This document shows, one piece after another, positions 42,894 through 56,744 of a DNA stretch of 64,000 nucleotides (position 1 is its first letter; each line of letters starts with the position of its first letter). This DNA comes from Meloidogyne chitwoodi. Its lineage: Eukaryota > Nematoda > Chromadorea > Rhabditida > Meloidogynidae. Made by a program: the position numbers and the translations under genes. Under the pieces are notes generated by a model. That model searched no databases, was not told the DNA's origin, and was given only the letters and a program-made list of their open reading frames with translations. The stretch spans positions 1,674,001 to 1,738,000 of the forward strand of contig JACZZP010000006.1 in NCBI GenBank assembly GCA_015183035.1. The letters are read 5' to 3'.

Positions 42894-45800
42894 AATATAA
42901 TTCAACAAAGAAAGAAAATAATTAATTTTGCCAATTAAATAATTTTTAGTAGTTATTATATTTAAATATAAATAAATTATATTTATTTAAATAAATAAAT
43001 ATACATATAACTGAAAAAATAAATAAAGTTGAAAGGCTTCATTAAAAATAAAAATAATTAAAAAGTATATAAAATAAATTTAAAAAAAAAAAGAAAAGAA
43101 AAGTAAACGTTTAAATTAAAAGAATTTTTAAATGTTAAGGATTTTATTAATTTTTTTATTTAAATTTAGTTTGGTAAAAAAAAGCTTTGAATAATAATTT
43201 TATTTGAACAAATGTATTATACATTAGGTATATTAAATAAAATAAAATTTGAATTAAAAAAAAAGATTTAATTATTTAAATATAATTTAATATTTAAATT
43301 TAGGTAAATTATTAAAAATTAATTTTTAAAAGATTTTCTTGTTCAATAAATTCATTTTTAAAATATAAATGAGAGGTAAAAAAGGTAGTTACTATTTTTG
43401 GTTAATTTTAATATTTTTACACTTTTTTTAATTTTTATATTAGTTTTTTTGCATTTTAAAAAAATATATTTATTTTTTTATCTATTTTCGTCATTAATTA
43501 TTTAGTTATTTAAATTGGTAAGAAAATTAAAATTTAATTAAAAAAATCACGCTATTCTCTTTAAATTATTATTTTTAAATAATTTGTAAAAATAAAAAAA
43601 AAATAAAGAAAGTATAAAGTAAAGCTTATTATTATATTATAAAATTAAAAAATATATTAAAAATATGGAAGTCGAAAATTAAAGAAAAGTAAAAATAAAT
43701 AAGCTATTTATACATATTAATATTATTTATTTTGTAGAAAAATGGCCAAAGTACAACATTTTAAATTTTTTAAATTTTTAAGTGCGTCAGCTATTTTATT
43801 TTTATTATTAATTTAGTCACTTAAGAGATTTTAAATAATATATTTAAATAATATTATAGAGTAAATTCTTTTAGATTTTTTATTTAATTTGTCTATTAAT
43901 CAATAAAGAAAATAAAAATATTTATTTATTTGATATTAAAACATTCTTATTTAATATTTGTATTTTTTACAAAAATAAAAAAATAAAAGTAATGAATTTT
44001 TTAATTTAAAATTTATGAAAAAGGAACATTAATTAATTTAAAATTTATAATTTTAAATAAAAATTTTAAAAATTAAATAAAGAGGAGTAAGCACTATCTT
44101 AAAAACAAAAGAATATTTAAAGAAGCTGATTTTTTTTTAATATTTTTAAGTGATTTATTTTTTTATTTTAATCTAAATTTTCATAAAAAGTTTTATTATA
44201 ATGAATTAAAAATAATTTTAAAAATTAAAATTAATTATTATTCAAGAATATAGCTAATTGTTTTTAACTTAAATAAATTAAATTATTTAATTTAAATAAA
44301 TTAAATAATTTATAATTTTTAATAAAATCTAAAATATAAATAAAAATAAATAAATAATATTTATTTACTGTATTTTGATTTAATGAAAAATTCAGGATTA
44401 GCTTTGTTTATAATTCTAAAGATTTAATTTTTTTAGGAAAAAAAATATTTTTTTAATTATTTTAATAATTTAAAAAAATATTTATATATTTTTTATTTAT
44501 TTTTATTTTTTGTTATTTATTATTTTACTTAACTAAAAATATTTTCTTTAATATATGAGCTTTTTAATATTTTTAAAACATTTTTTGTCAGCTTAGAAGA
44601 GAATGTTTTTATTAAAATCGGGTTTGTTTTTTTGGGGGGATTTGTTTAGAAAAATAAATAATTATTTAAAATAATACAAACAACTCTTTGAATATTTAAT
44701 CTTTTTTTAAATAATAATAAAAACTCAAAATTATAATCTTTTCTTGACTTAAAAATCGAAATAAACACAGAAAAAAATATTTAAAAATTTAAATAGTCAA
44801 CAAAAGAAGCACGTGAGAGAGTGATAAAAATAAATAATTTGGAAAAATTTATGAAGATTAAAAATTTATTTTTCATTAAAAAACAATTTTAGACATATTT
44901 TTAGAATTATATATTTGTTTTACCTAACTACGTATTTCCTTTAATTTTTTTTTAATTATTATAATAATGAGATATTTAGTAGAAAGACATTTTTTATTTT
45001 TTTTTTTAATTTATTTGTATTTAAATAACAATAATAAAAAAAAAGAATATTCGAAAGAGAAAAACAATTTTCATTAATTTAAAAATATTTAAGTGAAGAA
45101 TGGCAAAAATTAAATAAGAAAAAAATATTTTTTAAAAATGTAGTGTAGAAAAAAAGGTTTTAATGGTTGGAGGCTTTACCCATTTTTTTGGTAATAAAAT
45201 AAATCTGAAAAAAAACAAATAAATAAACTAAATGATGTGTTTTTAAAAAATATAAAATTAATTAATTATTTTAATTTTAGGAGTCAAACAAAAAATAAAT
45301 AAAAATTATCGAAATAAATAAATTAAAAATAATAAATATGTAAATAAAATTTAATTTTTTTTATTTATTTAAAAAGAGAAATTATTTAAAAAAATTAAAT
45401 ATACTTAATGTCTTAAATTATTTATTTTTTATAATCCAATTGACTTTTTTTAAAAAAACTTTTATCCTATTTAATTAGCAAAATTTGTTCTCCAAGGAAT
45501 TGTTTGAATAAAAAAAGAAAGAATATTTGTTAATAAGAAAAATTTTAAAATTTTTTTTATTAATTTTTTAAGTTTAAAAATAATTAAAGAGAAATAAACT
45601 TAAATTTATTTTTATTATTACAGGGTGACCAGAAAGTAATGAGAAACTTTTTAATTCACCATAACTTTTTTTATATTTTTTATTTTTTAATAATTTTAAA
45701 CTCATTTTATAGCCCGTTCAATTCTCTATTATAATACAAAATTTGTCATTATTTGAAAGGTTATCACAAAAGTTATAGCCTTTTCCGTAAGGTATACCAA

Positions 45801-48800
45801 ATTTTCCTCCCAAAAAATCACTTCCTGTATCTCAATACTGAGAAGTCAGATTTATGAGATCTCAAAAGAAATCAATCGAGCATACCTGCGAGCCGAATGA
45901 ATTTTTAATATGAAAACTGTACCTATGGAATGGAAGGCTGTGAGTAGATGTAAGTCGAGGGGTAATGAAATTATTCATTTTGTGTGATGCGCGAAAATTT
46001 ATATCTCTCCAAATCCTAAGCTAAAAAATTTTTTATTATATTATTTGTGAAGTCCAGAGATCCCTCTAGTTTCTAAAAAAATTTTAAGTCAATCCCACAA
46101 TCCTTTCTCATTTTATAATTTTTTAAACACAAAAAGAGGTGCGAGTTTTGTCAAAAATTTTTCATTCGTGCATTCGACACTGTATCGAAGCAGGTAGTAG
46201 GAATCTTTTAAACTTGATATTTCTTAATCCCTATTTAGTTCTCTATCTTTTCATCTTTATTTTATCTCGATAGCATAATTTTGAATTAAGTTATTCTAAA
46301 AATATTACTTTCTGGTCACCCTGTAAATAATTTAATATTAAAAAAAATATTCAATAATATTTAGAACTTAAATACAAAAAATAATAATAATTGGACAAAT
46401 TAAAAAAAAATAATATTTCAAATCGGATTAGAAATTTTGATTAAAATTTAATATGTAAATATATCCTCTCTACAGTATAATATTTTATTTTATTTATTTT
46501 TATTTTTTGCATACTTTTAGAGATAAAATATTTTAAAGGATTAACAAGGAATAGAATTTTTAATTTTATCAAAGTTTATTTTAAAATTAAATTATTAATT
46601 TTATAAATTAATAAAAAAGAACAAATAATCTGCCCTCTCAATGATTATATCTTAAAATTAAATAAAAATATTTAAATAATTCTTTTAATTTATAATTAAG
46701 ATAATATTTTTTAAAAAATAAAAAAAGAAAAATAAAATATTTAATTTTAATTTAATTGATAAATATTAAATAAATTATAAAATATATATTAAATTAAACT
46801 ACTAATATCTTTAAGGAAAGAAAAATTTAAAAGAATTATTAATAAAGTATTTACGTATAATTTCCGGCTTTAAAATTTAAAAATAAGAGATTTATTTTAT
46901 TTTTATTTAAATTTTAATGTTTTAAAAAATAAAGAATAATAAAAACTTTGAAATTTCTTAAATAAAATTTTCAAAATATATTTTAATTAAATTGTATTAT
47001 TAAAAAATAAAAATATTTAATAATTTTGATTATTATTTATTTAAAAATATAAAATTTATATTTAATTTAATTCCTAAAATTATTTCTATTTATTTTAAAA
47101 ATATATTAAAAGTTAGTTTAAAATAAATAAAATTAAATATTTGGATATCCACTGATTTTTATTATTTTAAAATTAAAAAAACAAAAAAGACATAAATATT
47201 AACAAAATATATTAAATTAAAATTATTAAAATAAATAATGATTTAACAATAAAAAGAACAAAAAGTAGTGTAGACAAATAAATAAATTTTAAATTTTTTT
47301 GTAGGTATAATTTTTCCAAATAATAATAATAAATAAATAAATATTTATTTATTTATTTATTTATTTGACATTGTTATAATGCTCTATTAAGCATAAAATA
47401 ATAATAATATATGTCCTTTAGTAAATATTGCTGGATATTTTATTATATAAAAAATAAAAAGAAAATTGAGGGGGATTATTAAAAGCTTTACCAAATATAT
47501 TTTATTTATATTTCAAATTTGATAAAATTATTATCCCCCTCCTTCCGACTTTTTTTTTTATTCTGAGATGAACAATTTAAGTAAATATTTAAATCTTTTT
47601 ATTTTTTTAAATTAAAAAGAATAAAAGAAGAAATTGAAAAATGAATATTGAGAATAGGTAGGTACTTTTTTAATAAATAAAAAAAAACATTTTAAATATT
47701 TACGTAAAATAATTAAAAATTAAATTAATATAAATTTAGTAATTTAAAAAAAAATAAATAAACATTAACCTTTTACTAATATAATAATTATTTAAATAAA
47801 CTTTTAAATTTTAATAAATAAATTAACAAAAATATAATTTTTAAAATAAAAAAATAATTTTCTGTTTTTATTTAAATAAATGTATTAAATAAAAAATATT
47901 AAAAAAAAAGTATTTTTTTCTATTTTTATTACCCTTTTTGGAGGATTTAAATGAAAAAAGAAAATTAAAAAAATAATGAGGAAAATTTGTTGAGAATTAT
48001 TTTTGAAAAAGGGGATATTTTAATGTAAAATAGATATTCTCTTTTTTATATAAGTAATTTTTGTAAATAAAAAAATATTTTATTAGTTATAATTAAAATA
48101 TATTATTAAAAGAATCCCAAAAAAATTATAAGAAATTTAAAAAAGATAAAAAAAAATAAAAAAATAAAATAAAAATCCTTAAATTAATTTAAATTAGTCA
48201 AGATATTTAAATATTAAATATTTTAATTAAAAATTTAATTTTAAAAATTAGTAAAAAATATTATTAAAAAAAGATAAAAGAATATAAAAATAATTTAAAT
48301 AAATTAAAATATTATTAAATTAATAAATATCATCATTTAAACCCTTTTTACTACTAAAAATCTGCTCGTTCTTTCTCTCTTTTTTAATAAAAAATTTAAA
48401 TAAATTTAATAAATTATAAGAGTTCCGGATATATTTTTTTCCTTTTTAAATTTGTGAAAAAAAATTAATTAAATATTTTAATTTTTGATTTTTTAAAGAT
48501 AATTTTCTCACTAAATAAATATATTAATTTTTTGCAAATAATAAAATAAGCTATAAATAAATAAAAAATATTATTTATTTTTAATAAAAATATTTTTAAT
48601 AATTTATGGGAATATTATTATATAAATGTTTTTATTTATTTAAATATTTTTTAAAGTTATTTTTGTCTAAATGACGTAATTATAAACATTTTTAAATAAA
48701 TAAATTATTCCAAAAAAAGAAAATATAAATAACTGTTTTTTTTATCATTTCTTACTTTTACTAAAAATATTTGAGCAAAAGGTAAAGAGTCAAGCATTTT

Positions 48801-50204
48801 TATAAAAATTAAAAAAAAATATATTATTTAAAATAAAATCATAATATATTTATTTATATTAAAAATTAAAAAAAATTAATAGTTTCATATAAAACAAATA
48901 TTTTTTAATTTAATAAAAAATTCCTATTTTTGTTTTATTTAAAAATTTTAAATTAATCTTTTTTATAAATAAAATCTTTGCATTGTTTGTGTGTTTGCAA
49001 TAAAAATATATTGTTTTGTTTCAAAAAAAAAAAAAGAAAAGAATATATAAATATTGAATTTCACATTGGAGAATATGTACAAAAATAAATAAATTTATTT
49101 TTTTTAACTTTTGTTCTTTAAAATTAATCTTTAGTCATCAACAACAATTTAAATAAATATTTAATTAATAAAAAAAATAAATTTGTTATAGTATAATTTT
49201 TGTATTAATTAAATAAAATATTTTTTTATGAGAGATAAGTTACTAATATTTAACTTTAAATAAATAATATATCAAAAAATAATTTTTAAATATTTTCTAA
49301 TTTTTTAAATAAAATTTAGAAACATTCTTTTAGTTAAATTAAAAGTTTTAAAATTATTTTTAAAAAATATGCATTTTAAAATTTGTGATGTAATAAAAAT
49401 ATAACATCAGACAGGTATTTAATTTTAAAATATTTTTAATCTTTTTATTTCCTTAAATTTATTATTTAATTTTTATTTTGGATTTTAAAAATATTTTTAA
49501 ATAAATTAAATATTTACATATATTTTACAAAATAATATTAAAATATTTAATTAATAATATTAATGTTATTAATAATAAAAAGTCTTCCAATCCTTTTAAA
49601 AAAATATTAAAAAAAAATCTTAAATCGGGTTAAAAGAAATTATAAAAAACGAAAATTAAATTAAAAATAATTTTAAAATTTTTTTATTTTTATAAAAATA
49701 TTAGAAATTAATTTATTTTAAAAATAAAAATAATTGTAAATAAATTAGGTACTTTTAATTAATAAATTAATTAAATATATAAAATAACTGAAATTACTTT
49801 TATATCAAAATGTGAAATATTATTATTTTATTAATAAAATTATTTAATTAAAAATTCTAAATAAAGCAGATGTAAAAATAATTAATAATATAATAATTGA
49901 CTAATTTATTAATTATGTCATTTTATTATGTTTTTATAAAATTATTTAAAAAAAAAACAAATTAAATCTCTTATTTATTTAAAATTTTAGTAATTTTTTA
50001 ATTTTTAATAAAGGCATAGTTTAATTAAAAAAATTATTATTATTTTTTATTAAAATTCTAATAGAGTAATTGCTAAAATTAAATCTCATTTTGATTAAAT
50101 AAAATAAATAAATATACACAAAAAAACAAAATTATAAAAATTTATATATAAAAATTCTAAATTTTGAATAAAATATTTTTATATAAAATTTATTTATTTT
50201 TTTA
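42894..50204. other. Seven-kilobase AT-rich intergenic region
   Basis: No coding frame, RNA gene or conserved motif apart from the inverted-repeat element at 45621-46323 and a short ATTT/AAAT palindrome at about 47325-47370. Mostly poly-A/T-interrupted sequence. Confidence 0.6.
45621..46323. mobile_element. Non-autonomous Tc1/mariner-like element (703 bp)
   Basis: 20-bp perfect inverted ends CAGGGTGACCAGAAAGTAAT (45621-45640) and its complement (46304-46323), flanked by TA on both sides (45619-45620 and 46324-46325), the mariner-type target duplication. The interior is GC-richer than its surroundings and without a transposase frame. Confidence 0.85.
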
Positions 50205-51250
50205 TTATTCAAATCCTTCTTCAAAAGGATGTTTTAAATCATGATCTTCAAATTCTGATAAACCAACAGTTGTAAAATGTCCAATAACTGTTGGTTTAAT
50301 ATGAATAACACGTAAAGGACCCATTTTTGTATTTTTATTATTATTTTCATATTCTTCTTGATTTTTTGTTATTGGAAATTCTGGTGGTTGAATTGGAGGT
50401 TCGGGAGGTTGAATTGGATTTATTGGTCTTTGCATTAATTGAAATACTTTTTGAAATTTTTGTTCTAATTGTTGTTCTGTTAATTGAGACTGTCCAGATT
50501 GTTGATAAGAATTTAAACTAATTAATATTAATTTATATTTATTTGGGAATAAATTAATTATTATTCAAAAATATAAAATAATAGGTATCTACTATAAATT
50601 TAGTAATTTTCCTAAAAAAGAATTAATTCTTTTAATATAAAACGAATTATATATAAAATAAGAAAATATGTATATTTTAATTCTTTCCAATCTCCAAAGA
50701 AGTTTTTATATTTTTTTTACCTTCCAGTAATTGGCCAAACAGCTCTACTTTCTCTTAAATTATTTTTTCCTTTTTTCCGAGAAGATTTAGACTTTGGTCG
50801 ACTTTTCCTTAAATTATTATCTAATTGTTCTTCTTCTTCAGATTCTGGAGGATTATTTCTTTTTTCTCCATAATTATTATTAATTTTTGAAATTATATCT
50901 TGGGCAATAATATCAGCCACCTTTTTTATTTAATTTAAATAATTTTATTTATTTTATTTAAGAAAACCATTCTAGGAATCATTTGATCATTTGAAGTATT
51001 ATTTGTATTTCCACTACTATTATTATTATTATTATTATTTGTTGTGCTTGTTCCTCCTTTAGTATTATTATTATTATTTGTATTATTATTTAACATCATT
51101 ATTTTAATTATTCCACAGTCACAATCACTACAACAACCACCACAACAATCACCACATCCACAATCACAACAACAACCACATTGGGCTTTTATTTGATAAA
51201 TAATTATTAAAAATAAGAAAAAATAGAAAATGAAGATTTTGGAAAAATTC
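50205..51250 (-). CDS. Cys/Gly-rich secreted protein A, first exon unresolved
   Basis: Three exons recognised on the minus strand: 51250-50968, 50920-50721 and 50517-50205. The first encodes a hydrophobic stretch (IFYFFLFLIIIYQIKA, signal-like), then QCGCCCDCGCGDCCGGCCSD and an Asn/Thr tract. The second is charged (PPESEEEEQL, RPKSKSSRKKGKNN). The third is Gln-rich and Pro-rich (PINPIQPPEPPIQPP), then GPLRVIHIKPTVIGHFTTVG and an acidic end. No ATG precedes the signal-like stretch in that exon, so a short upstream exon (perhaps near 51400) is needed. It lies head to head with a similar gene at 52065. Function unknown; a structural or cuticle protein is possible. Confidence 0.55.
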
Positions 51251-52064
51251 CTTAAAAATATTTAAAAAAATTTTAAATTAAAAAAATAAAATATTAATTT
51301 TAAATACTTTTATTTATTTTTAATTGTTAAAATAAAAGAAATATTTCTTTTATAATATTTATATATAAAGAAATATATTATTCTATATTTTAAAAATAAT
51401 ATTAAATACTTACATTATTTCCAAATTTTAATTAAAATAATTATTCAACTTTAGCTTAATAAAAAATTTAAATAAAAAATTAAAAATTATTTATTAAAAA
51501 AATAAATAAATTTAATTTTTTTACTTTAACCTTTTTATTTATTAAAAAACTTTAATTAAAAAAAAATAATAAAAATATTAATTACCCATATTTACATCTA
51601 GAACTTGAATAATATTATATAATTAATTAAATATAATTAATTAATTAGTTTTAGGGTAATTTATTAAAGTCTTTATTTGTATTAAATATATTCTTTTATT
51701 ATTTTATTAAACAATTAAGGGCAATATTTATTTATTTTAATTACCTGTTATTTAAATAATATGTGTCAATTATAAAGTAAATAAGTCCAGTATTTTCTAA
51801 ACAAACAATAAGGGAGAGTTTTTTTATTTTTTGATCATCTCCTAAATTTATTATTTATTTATTAAGGTTGAGAGAATAAACAATTATTTATTTAAATAAG
51901 GAAAGGTGAGAACAATAGAAAAACAATAAAAAAATAATAATAAAAAGAATTACTTTTATTTATTATTTTTTTAATTTACCTAATTGTTTTGTTCTCCCCT
52001 TAAAATAAAAAATATGAAGAAAAGAAGACAGTCTAGTCAGTGATGGTCATTTATTTATGTACAA
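51251..52064. other. Divergent promoter region of the Cys/Gly-rich gene pair
   Basis: About 0.8 kb of AT-rich DNA between two divergently transcribed related genes. No distinct element recognised. Confidence 0.4.
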
Positions 52065-53469
52065 ATGAAATTTCAAAAAATTAATCTTTTTAAATTTCTA
52101 ATTGGTTTATTTCTTCTTTTTGGCTTTTTTACTAAATTTTCAATATCATCATGTTGTTGTGATTGTTGTTGTGGTTGTTGCTGTTGCTGTGGTTGTGGAT
52201 GTTGTTGTGGTTGTTGTGGTGGAGGTAGTGGAGGAGGTTGTTGTGGAAATAATAAATTATCTATTGGAAATACTGACCTATCTATTGGAGGACAAGCACA
52301 ACCACAACCTAATATTATTCAAGAATCACCATCTTCTGTCTTAGGTCCAGATTTATTGCCTGATGGATCTACTGGAAGAGTAAATCAACAACAACACGAG
52401 TAAGGGGGGAATGATAAATTAATAAATAAAAATAAAGATATATATTTCTGTCAGATTAATATTATACATTTAATTTAAAAATATCTCCAGTGTTTTTTAT
52501 AATAATTTAGGTAAAAGTTTTTTTAATTATAAAGGAAATAAATTAAATAATTTATTTAAAAATTATAAATTTTAATTTCTAAAATTTATAATTAAGAAAA
52601 TAATTTTTAAATTTTAGGATAGAAAATCTTTTTGGCAATAATAATTCATTTAAAAGAAGAAAAAGAGGAAGAAGAATTGTTGAAAAATTAGAAAATAATA
52701 AATATTTATTTTTAAATAATTATTTAAAAAAAAGAAAAAAACGTCAAATGCCTTATGGAACAATAAAACAAAAATATTTGCCTTCAGATTGGTCTCCAGA
52801 TAATATAAAAATAAATAAAGGATTAACATCTATTGGTCCAGGACTTCTTCCTGATGGTTCAATAATTAATAATAATAATAATAATCAACAAAATTTAATG
52901 GAAAATAATTTTTTTGGTTTTGATGAAAATAATAATAATCAACAAAATAATAATAATTATTGGCAAAGAAGAAAAAAAAGACAACAAATTAATTTATTAG
53001 ATGGACAACAAAAAACTTGGTTTGGTAAGTATTTTATATAATTTTTTAAATTTTAAATTATTTATTTGACCAAAAATATGGACTTCAAATAATAATAATA
53101 ATTCTCAATGATTAATTAAATAAATATATTTTAAATAATATGGGACTAAATGTTAAAATATTAAAATATTTTAAATATTTATTTTTTTATAGAATAACAT
53201 TCTCTATTTTAATTTATTTATTTTTAGGATGTTGGCCACCAGGAACATTATTTACCTGTCAATTACTTTTAGCAAGAAAAAAAAGAAATGAAAATAAAAA
53301 TAATATATTTAAATTGGGTTTAATACCATTAAATAATATTAAACAACAAAATAATAATAATAATTCTACTACTAGTACTACTACATTTCTTAATTTTTTA
53401 TTTGGATTTTTGCCAGAAGAAAATTTTAAAAATAATAAAAGAAAAATAAAAAGAGAGAAATTCTTTTAA
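52065..53469 (+). CDS. Cys/Gly-rich secreted protein B with dibasic cleavage sites
   Basis: Exons about 52065-52399, 52619-53022 and 53227-53469. ATG 52065 gives a signal peptide (FLIGLFLLFGFFTKFSIS) followed at once by about 35 residues of nearly only Cys and Gly (CCCDCCCGCCCCC...CCGGGSGGGCCG). A motif is repeated in exons 1 and 2: LGPDLLPDGSTG and IGPGLLPDGSII. Several strongly basic sites (RRKRGRR, KKRKKRQ, RRKKRQQ) suggest furin-type processing. Exon 3 adds GCWPPGTLFTCQ and Asn/Thr tracts. The poly-Cys segment is remarkable: dense disulphides or metal binding are possible. Family not recognised. Paralogous in style to the gene at 50205-51250. Confidence 0.6.
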
Positions 53470-54725
53470 TTAATTAATTAAAAATAAAAAATAATAATAA
53501 TAATGAAGATAATTTAATTGAAAACTGTGATATTATAAGTAAATATGATTATTTTAATTAATTAATTAATTAATTTTTATAATATAAAATTTTCTGTTTT
53601 AATTAAAATTAGAATGATAAAAGAAATTAAGAAATTTAAGAATAATTTTATAAATTAATTTTAATATAAACATTATAATTTTAATTATTTATATTTAGTA
53701 ATCAAAAAAATTTTAATTAATAAAAATTCGAATTTAAAAAATTTAAATATTCTTTAATATTTTCTTTTTAAATTTTTTGTAAATATTTAATAATTTATTT
53801 ATTACCTTTTTTTAATATTTTTATTTTATTTTATTAATTTTTAATAATTATTTCTATTTTAGTAGTTATTAAAGAACAAAAGTACATTACTAATTTTTAA
53901 ATATATTTTTATATTTGATTTTTAATTAGATAATTATTTTAAATTTTTGAACATTTTTCACATTATTTTAAAATATTTGTGTGTGTGAATATATTTAATT
54001 TTAAATGTTAAATAATTTTTGAGAAAAATTTTTTTATATTTAGTAGTATTTTGTGTGAATTTTTTATATTTAAATATAAAATATTATACCTACATATTTT
54101 TTATTTTATAATTTTTTTATTTAACATGAAATCAAACACTTCCGTTAAAATTTATTAAATAAATGTATTTAAAAAATAAAATAGAACAAAAAATATTTAG
54201 AATATATTTATTTATTAAATTATTATTTTTAAAATTCAATTAAAATTTAATTTATAATTAAATTAAAAGTGTATTTTTAATAGAAGAACAATTAATTTAA
54301 AAATAATAAATATAACCAATGTCTTTATTTAATTTTAATATTAAATAATATATATAAGGTACATATTATCTTAATCATTTTATTTAATTCTAATTTAATT
54401 TAAAAATATTAAAAGTTTATTTAAATATAATTTTATGTTTAAATTTACGTATTTAAAGAAAATTCTTAAAATAATTTATTTAATTTGTATTTTTAATAAT
54501 TTCACGCATTTTCTTTTTTATTTAAGGCAACAATTTCTTTGTGAATTTATTTAAATATCAGAATTTAAAAAAAATTTAAGACTTTATTTTATAGTTAATT
54601 AATTAAAAATATTTTGTCTTGTAGTTTAAAATTTCTTTTATTTATTTTAATAAATATAAATTTAAGTATTTATAAATATATTTATTTATTTTATTAAAAT
54701 TAAATTAAATATATATTTTAATAAT
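53470..54725. other. AT-rich intergenic region
   Basis: No gene or repeat supported. Confidence 0.5.
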
Positions 54726-56744
54726 ATGTCCTCTACTAAATTATTTACTTCTACTCAAGCACCTAAGGTAAATTAACTAAAAATAATTTATTTATTTAAT
54801 TAACACCTCTTCCATACTTTTCCAAAAATTAATTTTTTAATTAATTTATTTTTTGCTTTTAGGCGGATTTTCAACAATCCAACGAAGTTAATTTTTAATT
54901 ATTTTTTATTATTTTTTAAATTAAATTTAAGTAATATTAACCCAAATTAAATTATTTAAATAAAATAAATATTTATTATTAATTAATTAATTATTTAAAT
55001 AAATAAATTAATTTTTTTTTTAATTTTTAAAGAGTGAAATTAATATAATGTTAAAAGGAACTGGTCCATCTGCTTGGTTAATTTCTCTTTTTGGTGTTAG
55101 AGTTCTAATTGCAATTATTGGTTCTTTATTTAATGGATCATTGGCTTATATTATTTTAAGAAATAAGTAAAATTTATTAAATAAATATTTTAATTAAAAA
55201 TTAATTTAAATTTAAAATATTTAAATACCCAATCAAATAAAAAATTTCAAAATTCTTTTATCATAACCAGATTTGATTATATTTTACTTTATAAAATATT
55301 TATTAAAAATGTTTAAATTTTTTTGGAGAATTTTGAAAAATAATAAAAACAATTATATATATTTTAAAATAAATTCATTTGTTTGTCTAATTAATATAAT
55401 AAATAATAATTATTTTTAATTAAAAAAAATTAAAATAAAATTATTTTTTTATTGAATATTTAAAATTAAATTATATTTTAATTTATTTTTTTTTAAATTT
55501 AGATCAATGAATTCTCTTTGTAATAAATTAATTGCTTGTTATTCAATTTGTTCAATTCTTCAACAACTTAATTTTTTTATAACATTTGGAATTTTAGTTA
55601 CTGGACAAAATTTTATTCGTTATTATATTTGTGTTTTAGTCCAATTAATTCCAATATTTTTTTCATTTTTTTCTTTTCCATTAACTTTTTTTATTGCAAT
55701 TGAACGTTTTTTGGCTATTTTTTTTCCAATTTGGTATAAAAAACGTAATGGAAATAATATTTTAATTATTATTTTATTTATTTGTTTTCTTCTTGGATTT
55801 TATGTTACTTTTAAAGATTTAATGACAGCATTTGATACACCTGATGTGTAAGTAAATATTTAAATAAATTAATGTTTTTTAGTAAAATAGAAAAGATTTT
55901 TGTAATATTTTAATTTAAATAAATTGAATATAATATTTATTTTTATATATATAAATTGTTAATATATTATATATAAATTATATTTTCAAGTATTTTAATA
56001 TTTTAAATGGTAAAGACAAATACTATTAACCTTATTTTATATTTTATTTTCCTCTTAAATAAACTAAAATTTTAAATTTAATTAAAAAATATCAGAAGCT
56101 CTTATCCTTCATATAAAGAATTCTCTAAAAATTAAAAAAATAAATTAATTAATTAAATTATAGTCTTGTTGTTTGTGCAATTGGCCCAAAAACTGATGCT
56201 TCTTTAGTCAATTTTCTTATTCTTGGAATGAATTTTGGTTCAATTTGTGCTTATTTGTCTATTTGGATTCGAATAAAATTTATTAAAAATTATAATGAAT
56301 ATCAAAGTTTTTTTTTTATTTTATAAATATAAATTAATTAATTTAGCTCATCTTCTTAAATGTCTTTTCTTTCTTTTACTTCTTGAACTTTTTGGTTGGA
56401 CTTTTAATGTTGGATTACGTGTATTAGTTGGACCTGTTTTTGGAATTGTTTCTGGAACTTTTTTAAATTTTTTAATAATTAATTTGGCAACAAATATTAC
56501 TTATATTGCTATTGCCCTTAATTTCCCTGTTTTATATATTTTTAGGTAAATTAATTAATTAATTAAATATTTTTTATTTTAAGTAAAGAACATAGAAAAG
56601 CTATAAATAATCATTGGAATAAAATTAAAATATTTTTTGGAATATCTAAAGTTAATCTTCAACAACCAAAAACACTTTTTATCGTTGTAAATAATAATGT
56701 TCATTCACGTTTAAGAACTTCTTCACAACCTAATATTAATTAAA
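54726..56744 (+). CDS. Srsx-like 7TM chemoreceptor
   Basis: About seven exons: 54726-54767, about 54864-54886, 55032-55167, 55501-55847, 56162-56296, about 56346-56546, 56584-56744. Seven hydrophobic segments: LFGVRVLIAIIGSLFNGSLAY (TM1), NKLIACYSICSILQQLNFF, IPIFFSFFSFPLTFFIAIER (TM3, with IER in place of DRY), ILIIILFICFLLGFYV, FLILGMNFGSICAYLSIWIR, CLFFLLLLELFGWTF and FLIINLATNITYIAIALNFP. The short C-tail ends VHSRLRTSSQPNIN. TM3 IERFLAIFFP and overall size fit nematode serpentine receptors of the Srsx type, sensory GPCRs. Start chosen at ATG 54726; it gives a short Ser/Thr-rich N-terminus without signal peptide. Exons 2 and 3 starts are the least certain. Confidence 0.75.

Noticed and set aside
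52102..52344. Val-rich frame overlapping the Cys/Gly gene
   Set aside because: Out-of-frame reading of the TGT/GGT repeat; the overlapping frame has the signal peptide.
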